Positions 8,320 to 14,205 of a stretch of 14,205 bases of DNA are shown piece after piece (position 1 is the first letter of the stretch; the number at the start of each line of letters is the position of its first letter). Source of the stretch: CALSPH01 sp041690035 (GTDB taxonomy: Bacteria; Bacteroidota; Bacteroidia; NS11-12g; UBA955); assembly GCA_041690035.1 (NCBI GenBank), contig JBDNFC010000094.1:1-14205 (forward strand), in the 5' to 3' direction. A program made the translations under genes and the position numbers. The notes under the pieces were generated by a model. That model made no database searches, was not told where the DNA came from, and saw only the letters and a program-made list of their open reading frames with translations.

Positions 8320-9120
8320 TTAATTACGTAGTTCCTTTCTTATATAGACCAGGTTTGCACCATTGGCGTATTGAATAAAATCATACGAATCAATTACGGA
8401 ATAGAATGCCAAAGCACACCCTGGCTTAAATCTATCGTGCAGTTCAATTATTAAAACATCAACCTTTCCTAACCATTCCTTGTAATTATCTTTAAACAAT
8501 TCTTTTTCCGCACCCTCAATATCAATTTTCAATATGCCAATTCTATCGAACCCACTTTTGGCCAAGATCCTTTGAATAGTAATGGCTGGTAAAGCATCTT
8601 TATTGACACCACTTGTTTCTTCAACACGAAAAGCCGTGCTACCCGCTTTAGGGTTTATTATTTTTACGAAACCATCATTAATCCAAATGGCGGATTTGAC
8701 GCCTTCAAAATTCGCGTAAGGCGTACAATTTTTTAATAACACCTTGAAATTGGATTCTTCTGGCTCAACAGAAATTATTTTGGCCTGGGGATATTTACTT
8801 ATAAAAAACAAACTAGCATATCCTGCATTGGCTCCGGCATCTATTATCAATTTTGGTGATAAATTAGCGGGTAAAGGAAACTCAATTTGCATAAAATTTT
8901 CCTGAAAATTAGAAACATCTGTTGTACCTAGTCTAATATATATAGGCGTGAGAATTTGTGGGATATTTAAAGAGATTTCTTTTGTGCTTTTAGCACTAGG
9001 GAAAAGAGTTTTTGCAATTTTTAGCCCCTTAATTAGCCCAAATTTAGAGATAAATGGTGCGTAATTTTCCAACCAGTTAATAATATTCATTTTTTTAATT
9101 CTATAATTAGTTTTTAACAT
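8320..9120 (-). CDS. FkbM-family SAM-dependent methyltransferase
   Basis: 266 residues. SAM-binding motif I is LIIDAGANAGYAS (91-103), motif II is ISVEPEESNF (116-125), and the FkbM signature ILKIDIEGAEKELF is at 196-209, followed by a VDVLIIELHD strand. FkbM-type enzymes O-methylate hydroxyls of small molecules or sugars. With glycosyltransferases on both sides, capping or decorating a surface glycan is the likely role (inference from context). The ATG at 9120 gives the longest form. An in-frame ATG at 9090 (MNIINWLENY) is an equally reasonable start, since neither has a clear ribosome-binding site. It stands alone on the minus strand, with a candidate -7 box at 9169-9176. I saw no lesion and no signal peptide. 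Confidence 0.88.
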   Translation of the reverse strand: MLKTNYRIKKMNIINWLENYAPFISKFGLIKGLKIAKTLFPSAKSTKEISLNIPQILTPIYIRLGTTDVSNFQENFMQIEFPLPANLSPKLIIDAGANAGYASLFFISKYPQAKIISVEPEESNFKVLLKNCTPYANFEGVKSAIWINDGFVKIINPKAGSTAFRVEETSGVNKDALPAITIQRILAKSGFDRIGILKIDIEGAEKELFKDNYKEWLGKVDVLIIELHDRFKPGCALAFYSVIDSYDFIQYANGANLVYIRKELRN

Positions 9121-9168
9121 AGCCTTGCTTCAAGAATCATGTTATTACCAGGCTACATTTAATTATTG

Positions 9169-9176
9169 CAAAAATA
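9169..9176 (-). promoter_or_regulatory. Candidate -7 box for the FkbM gene
   Basis: The minus strand reads TATTTTTG, a full match to TAnnTTTG, about 50 bases before the ATG at 9120. A TTTG upstream is too close (11 bases) to be an ideal -33 element, so support is partial. Confidence 0.4.
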
Positions 9177-9209
9177 CATTTATTCTTCAAATAATTCCTA
9201 TTTAGAATT

Positions 9210-9297
9210 ATTTACTTTAATGTTAAAAGCTAAAAACAGTAAATTGTTCAATGCTTAATATAAAAACAGTAAATATCATTACAAATGTTTACTTTTG
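9210..9297. promoter_or_regulatory. Cluster of AGTAAA/TTTACT motifs ending at a -7-like box
   Basis: The 14-base word TAAAAACAGTAAAT occurs twice, at 9231-9244 and 9261-9274, exactly 30 bases apart (about three helical turns). The core AGTAAA also occurs inverted at 9211-9216 and 9288-9293. The last copy merges with TACTTTTG (9290-9297), a match to the TAnnTTTG box. The layout, between a divergent pair of transcripts, suggests operator sites for a regulator, or chance in AT-rich DNA. No regulator gene is nearby to assign. Confidence 0.35.
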
Positions 9298-9302
9298 AGG
9301 CT

Positions 9303-9423
9303 ATGAAAAGATTTAAATCAATCATTTGCTTTTTTGGAACTATTGTGCCAATGCTCTTAATTTTCTTGTAATGGCAGAAAAACCGTAGAATCTCCATCTC
9401 CAAAATACCACACCAATTTGTAA
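9303..9423 (+). pseudogene. Remnant of a small lipoprotein gene
   Basis: An ATG at 9303 starts MKRFKSIICFFGTIVPMLL, a lipoprotein-type signal peptide, but the frame stops at 9369-9371. Ignoring one T of the TTTT run at 9361-9364 yields LISCNGRKTVESPSPKYH, which supplies a lipobox (LISC). That frame ends at the TAA 9421-9423. The mature part would be only about 20 residues, so either this is the head of a deleted longer lipoprotein or a very small lipoprotein with a one-base shift. No family is recognisable. It precedes atpC by 30 bases on the same strand, and a candidate -7 box sits 5 bases upstream of the ATG. Confidence 0.5.
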
Positions 9424-9433
9424 AAAGTGGTAT
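9405..9433 (+). other. Stem-loop just upstream of atpC
   Basis: Arms ATACCAC (9405-9411) and GTGGTAT (9427-9433) are perfectly complementary around a 15-base loop. No T-run follows on the plus strand, so it is not a standard terminator. It sits 20 bases before the atpC start and overlaps the end of the lipoprotein remnant. Confidence 0.4.
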
Positions 9434-9453
9434 CTAAAAAATAATTAAATTTT

Positions 9454-9687
9454 ATGCAGTTAGAGATTTTAACACCTGATGCCATTATTTATAATGGAGA
9501 GGTGATTTCTGTTAGTTTGCCTGGTTTGAATGGTAGATTTCAGGTTTTAAACAATCACGCGTCTATAATAAGCACGCTTACAAGTGGCGAAATTTTAATT
9601 GAAACGGCCGACAAGAATATAGAAAAATTTGAAATTAAAGGTGGTATTCTTGAGATTTTGAAAAATAAAGTTATTGTTTTAGCCTAA
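9454..9687 (+). CDS. atpC: F1 ATP synthase epsilon subunit (short, N-terminal domain only)
   Basis: 77 residues matching the N-terminal beta-sandwich of F1 epsilon: LEILTPDAIIYNGEVISVSLPG, then GRFQVLNNHASIISTLTSGEI, closing with VIVLA. The subunit joins the gamma shaft to the c-ring of the F1Fo ATP synthase. Bacteroidota versions are short and lack most of the C-terminal inhibitory helices, so this length is normal for the group and the gene is probably complete. It usually follows atpD. Here the upstream neighbour is a lipoprotein remnant and no atpD sequence is visible, so either atpC has been relocated or its partner was separated by rearrangement. Stem-loops at 9405-9433 and 9703-9733 bracket it. 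Confidence 0.88.
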   Translation: MQLEILTPDAIIYNGEVISVSLPGLNGRFQVLNNHASIISTLTSGEILIETADKNIEKFEIKGGILEILKNKVIVLA

Positions 9688-9702
9688 TATTTTATTTCTA
9701 TC

Positions 9703-9733
9703 AACTAATATATTATTGTAGTCTGTATTAGTT
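9703..9733 (+). other. Stem-loop downstream of atpC
   Basis: Arms AACTAATA (9703-9710) and TATTAGTT (9726-9733) pair perfectly around a 15-base loop, 16 bases after the atpC stop. It could stabilise the 3' end of the transcript. No T-run follows, so termination is not shown. Confidence 0.4.
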
Positions 9734-9795
9734 AAAACAAAATTTGCAAATAATTAAAATTGGAGTTTATGAATATTGTCTTTTAATCTTTGCCC

Positions 9796-9978
9796 TTAGA
9801 TTTTATTTATTTTTGCAGCCGATGTTGCAGCGCAGTCAGCTTCTTTAGGTTTTCCAGCATAATTAATAATACTGGAGGTGGATGCATTAGCCTTTAGGCT
9901 ATTCTTTACATTTACCGTTACAACTGCAGCACTTGATATTTCTATTTCGGCAATTTCTAAAATTAAATTGGGGGACAA
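9796..9978 (-). pseudogene. C-terminal remnant of a DUF2807 (GIN-domain) protein
   Basis: About 60 codons end in a normal stop (9798-9796). The pattern SSAAVVTVNVKNSLKANAST, then SSIINYAGKPKEADCAATSA, then AKINKI has the spacing of the last beta-helix turns of DUF2807 proteins, whose ends read like S-G-A-S ... V.V...L.A..SGAS.I.Y.G.P ... GAS.I.K. Complete members have a signal peptide and roughly 200-250 residues and are thought to be cell-surface or periplasmic. Everything N-terminal is missing. The frame passes into GT-A remnant sequence at about 9979-9993, so the 5' part was lost at that junction. There is no credible start codon (a TTG at 9978 only), and it is not expected to be expressed. 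Confidence 0.68.
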
Positions 9979-9992
9979 CGTAAAAAAGTGGG

Positions 9993-10133
9993 GATTTAGT
10001 TATAATTGAAATTATAAATGTTAATAAAGACAGAAAAAGCATTCCAAGAGATTTTAAGTTGGTGTTTATGGACCCTTACTTCTTTTTTATATAGGTTGTT
10101 AATTTTTTATGTATTAAGTTAGCGGCAAAATGA
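9993..10133 (+). pseudogene. C-terminal remnant of a second GT-A glycosyltransferase
   Basis: In frame with a terminal TGA at 10131-10133, the reading is DLVIIEIINVNKDRK, then SIPRDFKLVFMDPYFFFI, an internal TAG (10095-10097 region), then VVNFLCIKLAAK. This aligns without gaps to the last ~45 residues of the GT-A gene at 1-1212 (VLEIIKNHKGRKKLPIDWKL, VFMQPYFIFI, AIKFTSK), at the same 8921-base offset that relates the following genes. The rest of the gene is missing on the left, where sequence switches to the DUF2807 remnant. The ATGA overlap with the following glycosyltransferase is preserved, showing that this too was once a two-gene operon. Confidence 0.85.
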
Positions 10134-10375
10134 AAAAGATTATTTTATGTTCCAATTCTTTCCCCGGACAAAATGAAGAACCCTTTTTAAGAACAGAGTT
10201 TCCATTCTTAGAAAAGTATGCAGGGCAGATTTACATTCATAGAAATGAAACGGTCTTGCCTGTAAATTATGAATATATCTTGTTATCTAAAACTCAAGAC
10301 TTAACTCCAATTCGAAATATCATTGCGTTAAACTGGAAATTATTGATTGACTCCTTTCTCACAGAATTTTTAAAA
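10002..10375 (+). repeat. Right copy of the two-gene glycosyltransferase duplication
   Basis: Partner of 1081-1454 at constant offset 8921. It spans the GT-A tail, the ATGA overlap and the GT-B head. The perfect 71-base block is at 10305-10375 and the 35-base block at 10148-10182. Confidence 0.9.
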
Positions 10376-11317
10376 TCAAATCAACGTTTTCATTACCTTA
10401 TAAACTACAAAAAATATTTTAACATTTGGATGGGTTGGCTTCAAGAAGCAAAGGCTTGGGAAGAAATTTTAAAAAACTTCAACCCCCAAGACACCATTAT
10501 TTACACCTATTGGTATGAGCAACAGGCAAATGCACTAACTGTTCTGCGCGCACAAGGAAAATTACCGTTTAAATGGGTTAGCAGGGCGCATGGATGGGAT
10601 GTTGATAAAAGCCAAAGGCCAGATAATATTATTCCCTTTAGGCATTGGATGCTTAAACATAAGCCAGACCACTTGGTAAGCATTTCTAGTTTTGGGAAAC
10701 ATATTTTTGAGAAAGAGTATGGAGCAAAAGCCGAAGTATCTAGGTTAGGAACGCTAGATTTGGGAATGTCTAAGCTAAACTTAGATGCCAATACCCTAAA
10801 AATAGTAAGCATATCCGCTATTATTCCGCTAAAAAGAGTGGAGCTGATTGTTAAAGTGCTTTCAGCCTGCAAAGTAAATATTGCTTGGACACATTTTGGC
10901 GATGGCCCTTTAATGGATTCCATTCCTTGGGAGGCTTTGCCAAGCAATATTGCAATTGTTAAAAAAGGACACCTTAAACATGAAGAACTGTTAACTGAAC
11001 TAAAAGAAACGGGTTTTGATTTAATGCTGCATTTTAGTGAGCTAGAGGGTATTCCGGTTTCTATTATGGAGTGCATGAGTTTAGGCATTCCTGTTATGGC
11101 CTGTGATGCTGGTGGTGTAAAAGAAATTTTAAATAATAATAATGGGTGGCTACTTCCAATAGACCTTAACATTTTAGAAACAGCAAGAACCATAGAAAAT
11201 ATTGCAGAAAACAAGGAATTGATACAGGAAAAAAAGCAAAAAGCGCTTGATACTTGGGAAAAAGAATATAATGCCACTGTAAATTTCCCTCAATTTATAG
11301 AAACCTATTTATCATAA
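10130..11317 (+). CDS. GT4-family glycosyltransferase (GT-B gene, right copy, intact)
   Basis: 395 residues, full length for the family. The N-terminal half (CSNSFPGQNEEPF) ends with VSRAHGWDVDKSQRP near 150-163, the interdomain region seen in colanic-acid-type GT4 enzymes. The C-terminal half has SISAIIPLKRVELIVKVL (227-244), a FGDGPLMD loop (257-264), and the donor-binding SELEGIPVSIMECMSLGIPV with the EX7E pair Glu306/Glu314, then ACDAGGVKEI. GT4 enzymes transfer a sugar with retention of configuration; the likely product is a surface polysaccharide unit. Its coupled partner upstream is only a remnant, so translation can no longer rely on coupling to a full gene. I saw no obvious new promoter in the 150 bases before it. 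A truncated paralogue is at 1209-1535. The gene is intact by reading. Confidence 0.9.
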   Translation: MKKIILCSNSFPGQNEEPFLRTEFPFLEKYAGQIYIHRNETVLPVNYEYILLSKTQDLTPIRNIIALNWKLLIDSFLTEFLKSNQRFHYLINYKKYFNIWMGWLQEAKAWEEILKNFNPQDTIIYTYWYEQQANALTVLRAQGKLPFKWVSRAHGWDVDKSQRPDNIIPFRHWMLKHKPDHLVSISSFGKHIFEKEYGAKAEVSRLGTLDLGMSKLNLDANTLKIVSISAIIPLKRVELIVKVLSACKVNIAWTHFGDGPLMDSIPWEALPSNIAIVKKGHLKHEELLTELKETGFDLMLHFSELEGIPVSIMECMSLGIPVMACDAGGVKEILNNNNGWLLPIDLNILETARTIENIAENKELIQEKKQKALDTWEKEYNATVNFPQFIETYLS

Positions 11318-11355
11318 CCAAATCTTAATTTTCTTTAGCACAAATGATTGAATAG

Positions 11356-11375
11356 TTTTATTTTGTAAAATAAAA
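11356..11375. repeat. AT-only palindrome after GT-B
   Basis: TTTTATTTT (11356-11364) and AAAATAAAA (11367-11375) are perfect inverted arms around GT. The loop is too small for an RNA hairpin of full arm length. It may be a protein-binding palindrome or a weak bidirectional terminator, 38 bases past the stop at 11317. Confidence 0.3.
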
Positions 11376-11440
11376 ACATAGTTTTATAAATTAGAGAACC
11401 CATTTCATAAAAAAGTAGCCTTAATTCTTTTTTTTAGGTT

Positions 11441-11448
11441 TAATTTTG
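11441..11448 (+). promoter_or_regulatory. Candidate -7 box for the sensor fragment
   Basis: TAATTTTG matches TAnnTTTG, 26 bases before the TTG start at 11474. I saw no matching -33 TTTG at the right distance. Confidence 0.35.
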
Positions 11449-11473
11449 TTTCTTTTTTACCCTTATACCCTTT

Positions 11474-11974
11474 TTGAAAATATTTTTATCTTTATGCTTT
11501 TGGTTAACGTTATGCTTTTTAGGCAAAGGGCAAGAGCGTTATGTCATAAGCATAGCAGACAAGGGGGCTTTGTTAGGCAATAATGTGTATAATATTTATG
11601 AAGACAAACAGGGCTATATTTGGATAGCTGGCAATGCTGGGCTATTAAAATTTGATGCGACAGATTATATACCATACCGCTGCAATGAGCAATCATCACT
11701 AGCAGGAAGCTGCATTAACCAAGACAAGTATGGCAGAATTTGGTACGAAAATTTTGATGGGTATCTTTTCTATGTGGTTAATAACGTGATGAAACCATTG
11801 AAACAAAAAAATGTATTTGATTTTATACCCTTTGGGTTTTTGAAAAACCACCTCATCACAGTTCACAAAAAAGGTTTGGATATTTATGATTTAAAAACAT
11901 TAAAAAAAATTTATACCAATAATACCTCTTCACCCGCAATATATAGTCCATTAGATTGTACTAATGTTTTGTAG
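11474..11974 (+). pseudogene. N-terminal stump of a two-component sensor with propeller repeats
   Basis: From a TTG at 11474 the protein begins MKIFLSLCFWLTLCFLGKGQ, a signal peptide. Then comes NNVYNIYEDKQGYIWIAGNA, a classic regulator-propeller repeat (about residues 37-61), and a second, weaker one (INQDKYGRIWYENFDGYLFY). Bacteroidota proteins with this start are usually 800-1400 residues: a periplasmic propeller of ~14 repeats, a Y_Y_Y domain, a membrane helix, then a histidine kinase or LytTR/AraC output. Only 166 codons remain and nothing in the 150 bases after the stop continues the family. The TTG replaces what was probably ATG in the ancestor; TTG starts are rare here, so the start itself may be a lesion. 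It is almost certainly non-functional as a sensor. Confidence 0.75.
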
Positions 11975-12055
11975 CTGAGGAATTATAAGTGTAAATTGTA
12001 AATACAATTGGTATAAATTTAAAACCTTGTAGTAGCATTATAGGTGCAAGTAAGC

Positions 12056-12103
12056 AAAAAAAGGTTGGTAGTTATTGCTTTTTTAATGCAACATCTACCA
12101 ACC
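12056..12103 (-). terminator. Rho-independent terminator of the DUF3494 gene
   Basis: Arms GGTTGGTAG (12063-12071) and CTACCAACC (12095-12103) are perfect. An inner TTGC/GCAA pairing extends the stem past a small internal loop. Read on the minus strand, the stem is followed by seven Ts (As at 12056-12062). It lies 22 bases past the stop at 12125. Confidence 0.85.
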
Positions 12104-12124
12104 ACTTGAAAAAATTTAAAAAAT

Positions 12125-14092
12125 TTATATTTTAGTTATTCGCTCGGTTTGGATAACCACACCATTAGCAATCATAATTAAATTATACATGCCGCTTTTG
12201 TATCTTGACAAGTCGATGCTTTTGTTGCCTGCGTTTAGTTCTATGATGTTCAATAATTTGCCATCTATTTGATATACTTTCACTGTGATGGGCTCTTCGT
12301 TTTCATAAACAATGTTTACTAGCCCTTCTGTTGGATTTGGCATTAGTGCAATGGTTGTAGAACCGTTGCAATTAGCATTTTTCGAGTTTGCTATGCTTGA
12401 ATAGGCGAAAGTGCCGTTCATGTCTATGCTTTTCAATCTATAGATGTTAATATTGGCTTTGCTATTGTGTTTGAAACTGTAACTGTTTAAGCCATTGATC
12501 TCTCCCTTGCCTTTTATTTTTGCTATGGTGCTAAAGGTGTTTTCATCGTTGCTCCACTCTAGATTATAATGCGAAAAATTGACCTCATCGGCACTTGTCC
12601 ATTTAATAATATTCTCGTTACAAGCCTTATTAAAGGCTGTAAATGATATTAAATTTATTGGCAAAGCAGTCAAAGAGATAGAAGTAACGCACTCAGGTGT
12701 TGTATAGATTATCCCTGTATTGGCATTAACTGCTCCAGCGGTAGAAAGCTGTCGGCCTCCTAAAAAAAATGAGGCTCCAGAGTTACAAGCTCCACCATGA
12801 GAAAGAAATGTACCTTTTAAATGTGAGCCTGCTCCAATGTTGATGGCACCAGTGGAAACTCCGGCTCCACCAATCCAAAAAACATTACAACGCCTTGCTC
12901 CACTATCTAAAATTATTTTCGATTGTGCCCCTACTGTAAATGCCCCAGCAAACTTAAAAACAAATATTGCATTTGAATTATTTTGAGCGTTTAAGGTGAT
13001 TGTTCCTCCCAAGGAACCTGCTGCTGCAACATAATACACTCCAGCAGTAACCGTTTCTCCAGATCCAAAAGCGGCAGCGTGTGTAGTCACTGTATTTGAA
13101 AGCGCCATAAGCTTACTATACGCACTATCTACTGCAATTACAGCTTGCGCTGTAAGCGAATTTGCGTTATTAAAAGATCCGATAACCAGTGAATCCCCAA
13201 AACCACTTATTGCTCCAAAATTTGTGCCGATATTTCCCATAACGCCCGATATACTTGTATTTCCAGTAGCACCAGCACTAGTAAAAAGTGCAAAGTCTGA
13301 AAGTACACCTAAAACATCAACTGCTGGGGCTGGATTGCAACTCGATTCACAAAATATTGGATTGGTGCAATCGTTAAGAGGAAGACTTGCAACAGAATTA
13401 GCTCCATTAGTTATTGCCCCTGCAAGGGTAAGCATTCTTCCGTCAAGAACAACATCTGCGCCAAGACCAACAGCTCCAAATTTTGAAAACAGAGTTCCTT
13501 TCATAATCGCATTTGCCGCAACAGAAATAGCACCATCAGCAATCCAAAACACATTACTGGATTTTGTTCCATTAATTAGTTTCACCTCTGCACCCGCTCC
13601 AACTGTAAATGCTCCATAAAATTTAATTATAAAGAAAGCATTAGAATCTCCGGCTCCATCAAGTGTAATTTCTCCTCCTAATGATCCAGCGCTACCCGTG
13701 TAATAAACTCCTGGGGCGATAGTTTCGGAAGAACCAAAAGCGGCAGCATGGGTGCCAGGATAATCAACAAAAAGATCGTTAAGGTGAATGTATACTCTTA
13801 ATAAATCGAACCTGCATTGCTTGGTTTCAGCAGTAGCGTTATAAGCACTGTCAGAATAAGATGTACCAAATCCACTAATTATTCCATCATGTGTTCCAAC
13901 ATCGCCACTTACCGAAGCTCCAACTCCATTTGAAATTGCCCCTGCTCCAGTATATGCTTCAAAGGAAGTTAGTATGCCAAGACTGAGTGTGCTGTTGGGT
14001 TGCTGACTAAAACTTATTTTTGGCATTGCCAAAAATATAAGACTTGTTATTAGGATAGATATTATTTTCATTTTAAAATTTTTGGTTTTCAT
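12125..14092 (-). CDS. T9SS-targeted protein with two tandem ice-binding-like (DUF3494) domains
   Basis: 655 residues. A signal peptide (about 1-30, MKIISILITSLIFLAMPKIS within it) is followed by two DUF3494 units. Unit 1 is about 36-238, with SGDVGTHDGIISGFG, APGVYYTGSAGSLGGEITLD and NVFWIADGAISV ... LDGRMLTLAGAI. Unit 2 is about 259-465, with SGVMGNIGTNFGAISGFGD, TAGVYYVAAAGSLGGTITL and NVFWIGGAGVST ... GGRQLSTAGAV. Then comes a beta-rich linker beginning LPINLISFTAF (477-570) and a C-terminal T9SS type A sorting domain (about 582-655) with MPNPTEG and YKSGMYNL. The family forms discontinuous beta-solenoids; some members bind ice, many are adhesin-like. The T9SS tail predicts export across the outer membrane and secretion or surface anchoring. 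An in-frame ATG eight codons in is an alternative start. It sits 11 bases behind another gene on the same strand and has its own terminator. Confidence 0.92.
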   Translation of the reverse strand: MKTKNFKMKIISILITSLIFLAMPKISFSQQPNSTLSLGILTSFEAYTGAGAISNGVGASVSGDVGTHDGIISGFGTSYSDSAYNATAETKQCRFDLLRVYIHLNDLFVDYPGTHAAAFGSSETIAPGVYYTGSAGSLGGEITLDGAGDSNAFFIIKFYGAFTVGAGAEVKLINGTKSSNVFWIADGAISVAANAIMKGTLFSKFGAVGLGADVVLDGRMLTLAGAITNGANSVASLPLNDCTNPIFCESSCNPAPAVDVLGVLSDFALFTSAGATGNTSISGVMGNIGTNFGAISGFGDSLVIGSFNNANSLTAQAVIAVDSAYSKLMALSNTVTTHAAAFGSGETVTAGVYYVAAAGSLGGTITLNAQNNSNAIFVFKFAGAFTVGAQSKIILDSGARRCNVFWIGGAGVSTGAINIGAGSHLKGTFLSHGGACNSGASFFLGGRQLSTAGAVNANTGIIYTTPECVTSISLTALPINLISFTAFNKACNENIIKWTSADEVNFSHYNLEWSNDENTFSTIAKIKGKGEINGLNSYSFKHNSKANINIYRLKSIDMNGTFAYSSIANSKNANCNGSTTIALMPNPTEGLVNIVYENEEPITVKVYQIDGKLLNIIELNAGNKSIDLSRYKSGMYNLIMIANGVVIQTERITKI

Positions 14093-14103
14093 TTTGGTTT
14101 TTT

Positions 14104-14205
14104 TTAGTTTAAAGTAAGGATGCCTCCGTTAGATGGGCCTATGATTACGTTACCATCGGTATTAGCTGCAATAGTGCCGCTGCCAGAAGAAGGGCTGCCA
14201 GTAGA
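14104..14205 (-). CDS. C-terminal end of an unidentified Gly/Ser-rich protein (partial)
   Basis: The last 33 codons and stop (14106-14104) of a gene running in from the right edge read STGSPSSGSG, TIAANTDGNVIIGPSNGG, ILTLN. The Gly/Asn/Thr-rich composition resembles the end of a beta-solenoid or repeat-rich surface protein. It has no T9SS sorting motif. Only 11 bases separate its stop from the DUF3494 gene start, so the two are probably co-transcribed and the promoter lies outside the window. Confidence 0.6.
   Translation of the reverse strand, partial: STGSPSSGSGTIAANTDGNVIIGPSNGGILTLN

Noticed and set aside
9405..9433. Riboswitch upstream of atpC.
   Set aside because: Only a single seven-base hairpin is present, with none of the conserved cores of known riboswitch classes.
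9769..9786. GGAG followed by ATG and a five-codon frame (MNIVF) after atpC.
   Set aside because: It looks like the start of a glycosyltransferase-type gene but is far too short to claim; it could be another deleted gene head.
10507..11277. A 256-codon open frame on the minus strand opposite the intact GT-B gene.
   Set aside because: The plus-strand frame has full GT4 motifs; the antisense frame is Ser/Leu-rich without recognisable features and fits a shadow of codon bias.
11994..12009. Small inverted repeat AATTGT/ACAATT after the sensor fragment as a terminator.
   Set aside because: Short AT-rich arms, four-base loop and no T-run; likely chance.
13224..13619. A 131-codon plus-strand frame rich in Pro, Ala and Thr.
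   Set aside because: It lies inside the DUF3494 gene and mirrors its Gly/Ala-rich repeats.

Overview
The window reads as an AT-rich Bacteroidota chromosome segment. It encodes a protein with a C-terminal type IX secretion (T9SS) sorting domain, a Bacteroidota-style short ATP synthase epsilon subunit, a cytosolic leukotriene-A4-hydrolase-type aminopeptidase, a DUF2807 remnant and a propeller-sensor fragment. There are few Shine-Dalgarno sites and several TAnnTTTG-like -7 boxes. The order cannot be fixed by reading alone. I found no tRNA, rRNA, CRISPR array, transposase or phage gene.

Layout. (1) 1-4465 is surface-polysaccharide territory: a plus-strand glycosyltransferase (GT-A) is followed by a truncated second one (GT-B). 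Facing them is a minus-strand pair, asnB followed by a GT4-like glycosyltransferase, coupled through a TAATG overlap. (2) 4548-5377 holds a minus-strand secreted-protein gene broken by two frameshifts, with a clear terminator. (3) 5578-8262 is a decayed plus-strand operon: an M1 aminopeptidase with two nonsense codons overlapping a PLP-dependent ACC-deaminase/D-cysteine-desulfhydrase-like gene with a frameshift and a stop. (4) 8320-9120 is an FkbM-type methyltransferase on the minus strand. (5) 9303-9733 holds a lipoprotein remnant and an isolated atpC between two stem-loops. (6) 9796-11317 holds a DUF2807 remnant, a remnant of a second GT-A, and an intact GT-B. (7) 11474-11974 is the N-terminal stump of a propeller sensor. 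(8) 12104-14205 is a minus-strand operon: the end of an unidentified protein, then a T9SS-targeted protein with two tandem ice-binding-like (DUF3494) domains.

The main story is rearrangement and gene decay. The segments 1081-1454 and 10002-10375 are colinear copies at a constant offset of 8921 bases. Each spans the end of GT-A, the same four-base ATGA overlap, and the start of GT-B. At the left copy GT-A survives and GT-B is cut; at the right copy GT-A is cut and GT-B survives. Each break can be explained by one deletion that also removed the matching end of the neighbouring opposite-strand gene. Seven genes look intact within the window (one of them cut by the left edge), while eight or nine are truncated, frameshifted or interrupted. 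Intact genes are mostly envelope-polysaccharide, ATP synthase and secreted-adhesin-like genes; peptidase, amino-acid catabolism and sensing genes are lost.

I see no convincing undescribed defence or biosynthetic system. The most notable items are the reciprocally broken glycosyltransferase pair, the stop codon falling on the third zinc ligand of the aminopeptidase, and the tandem DUF3494 surface protein.
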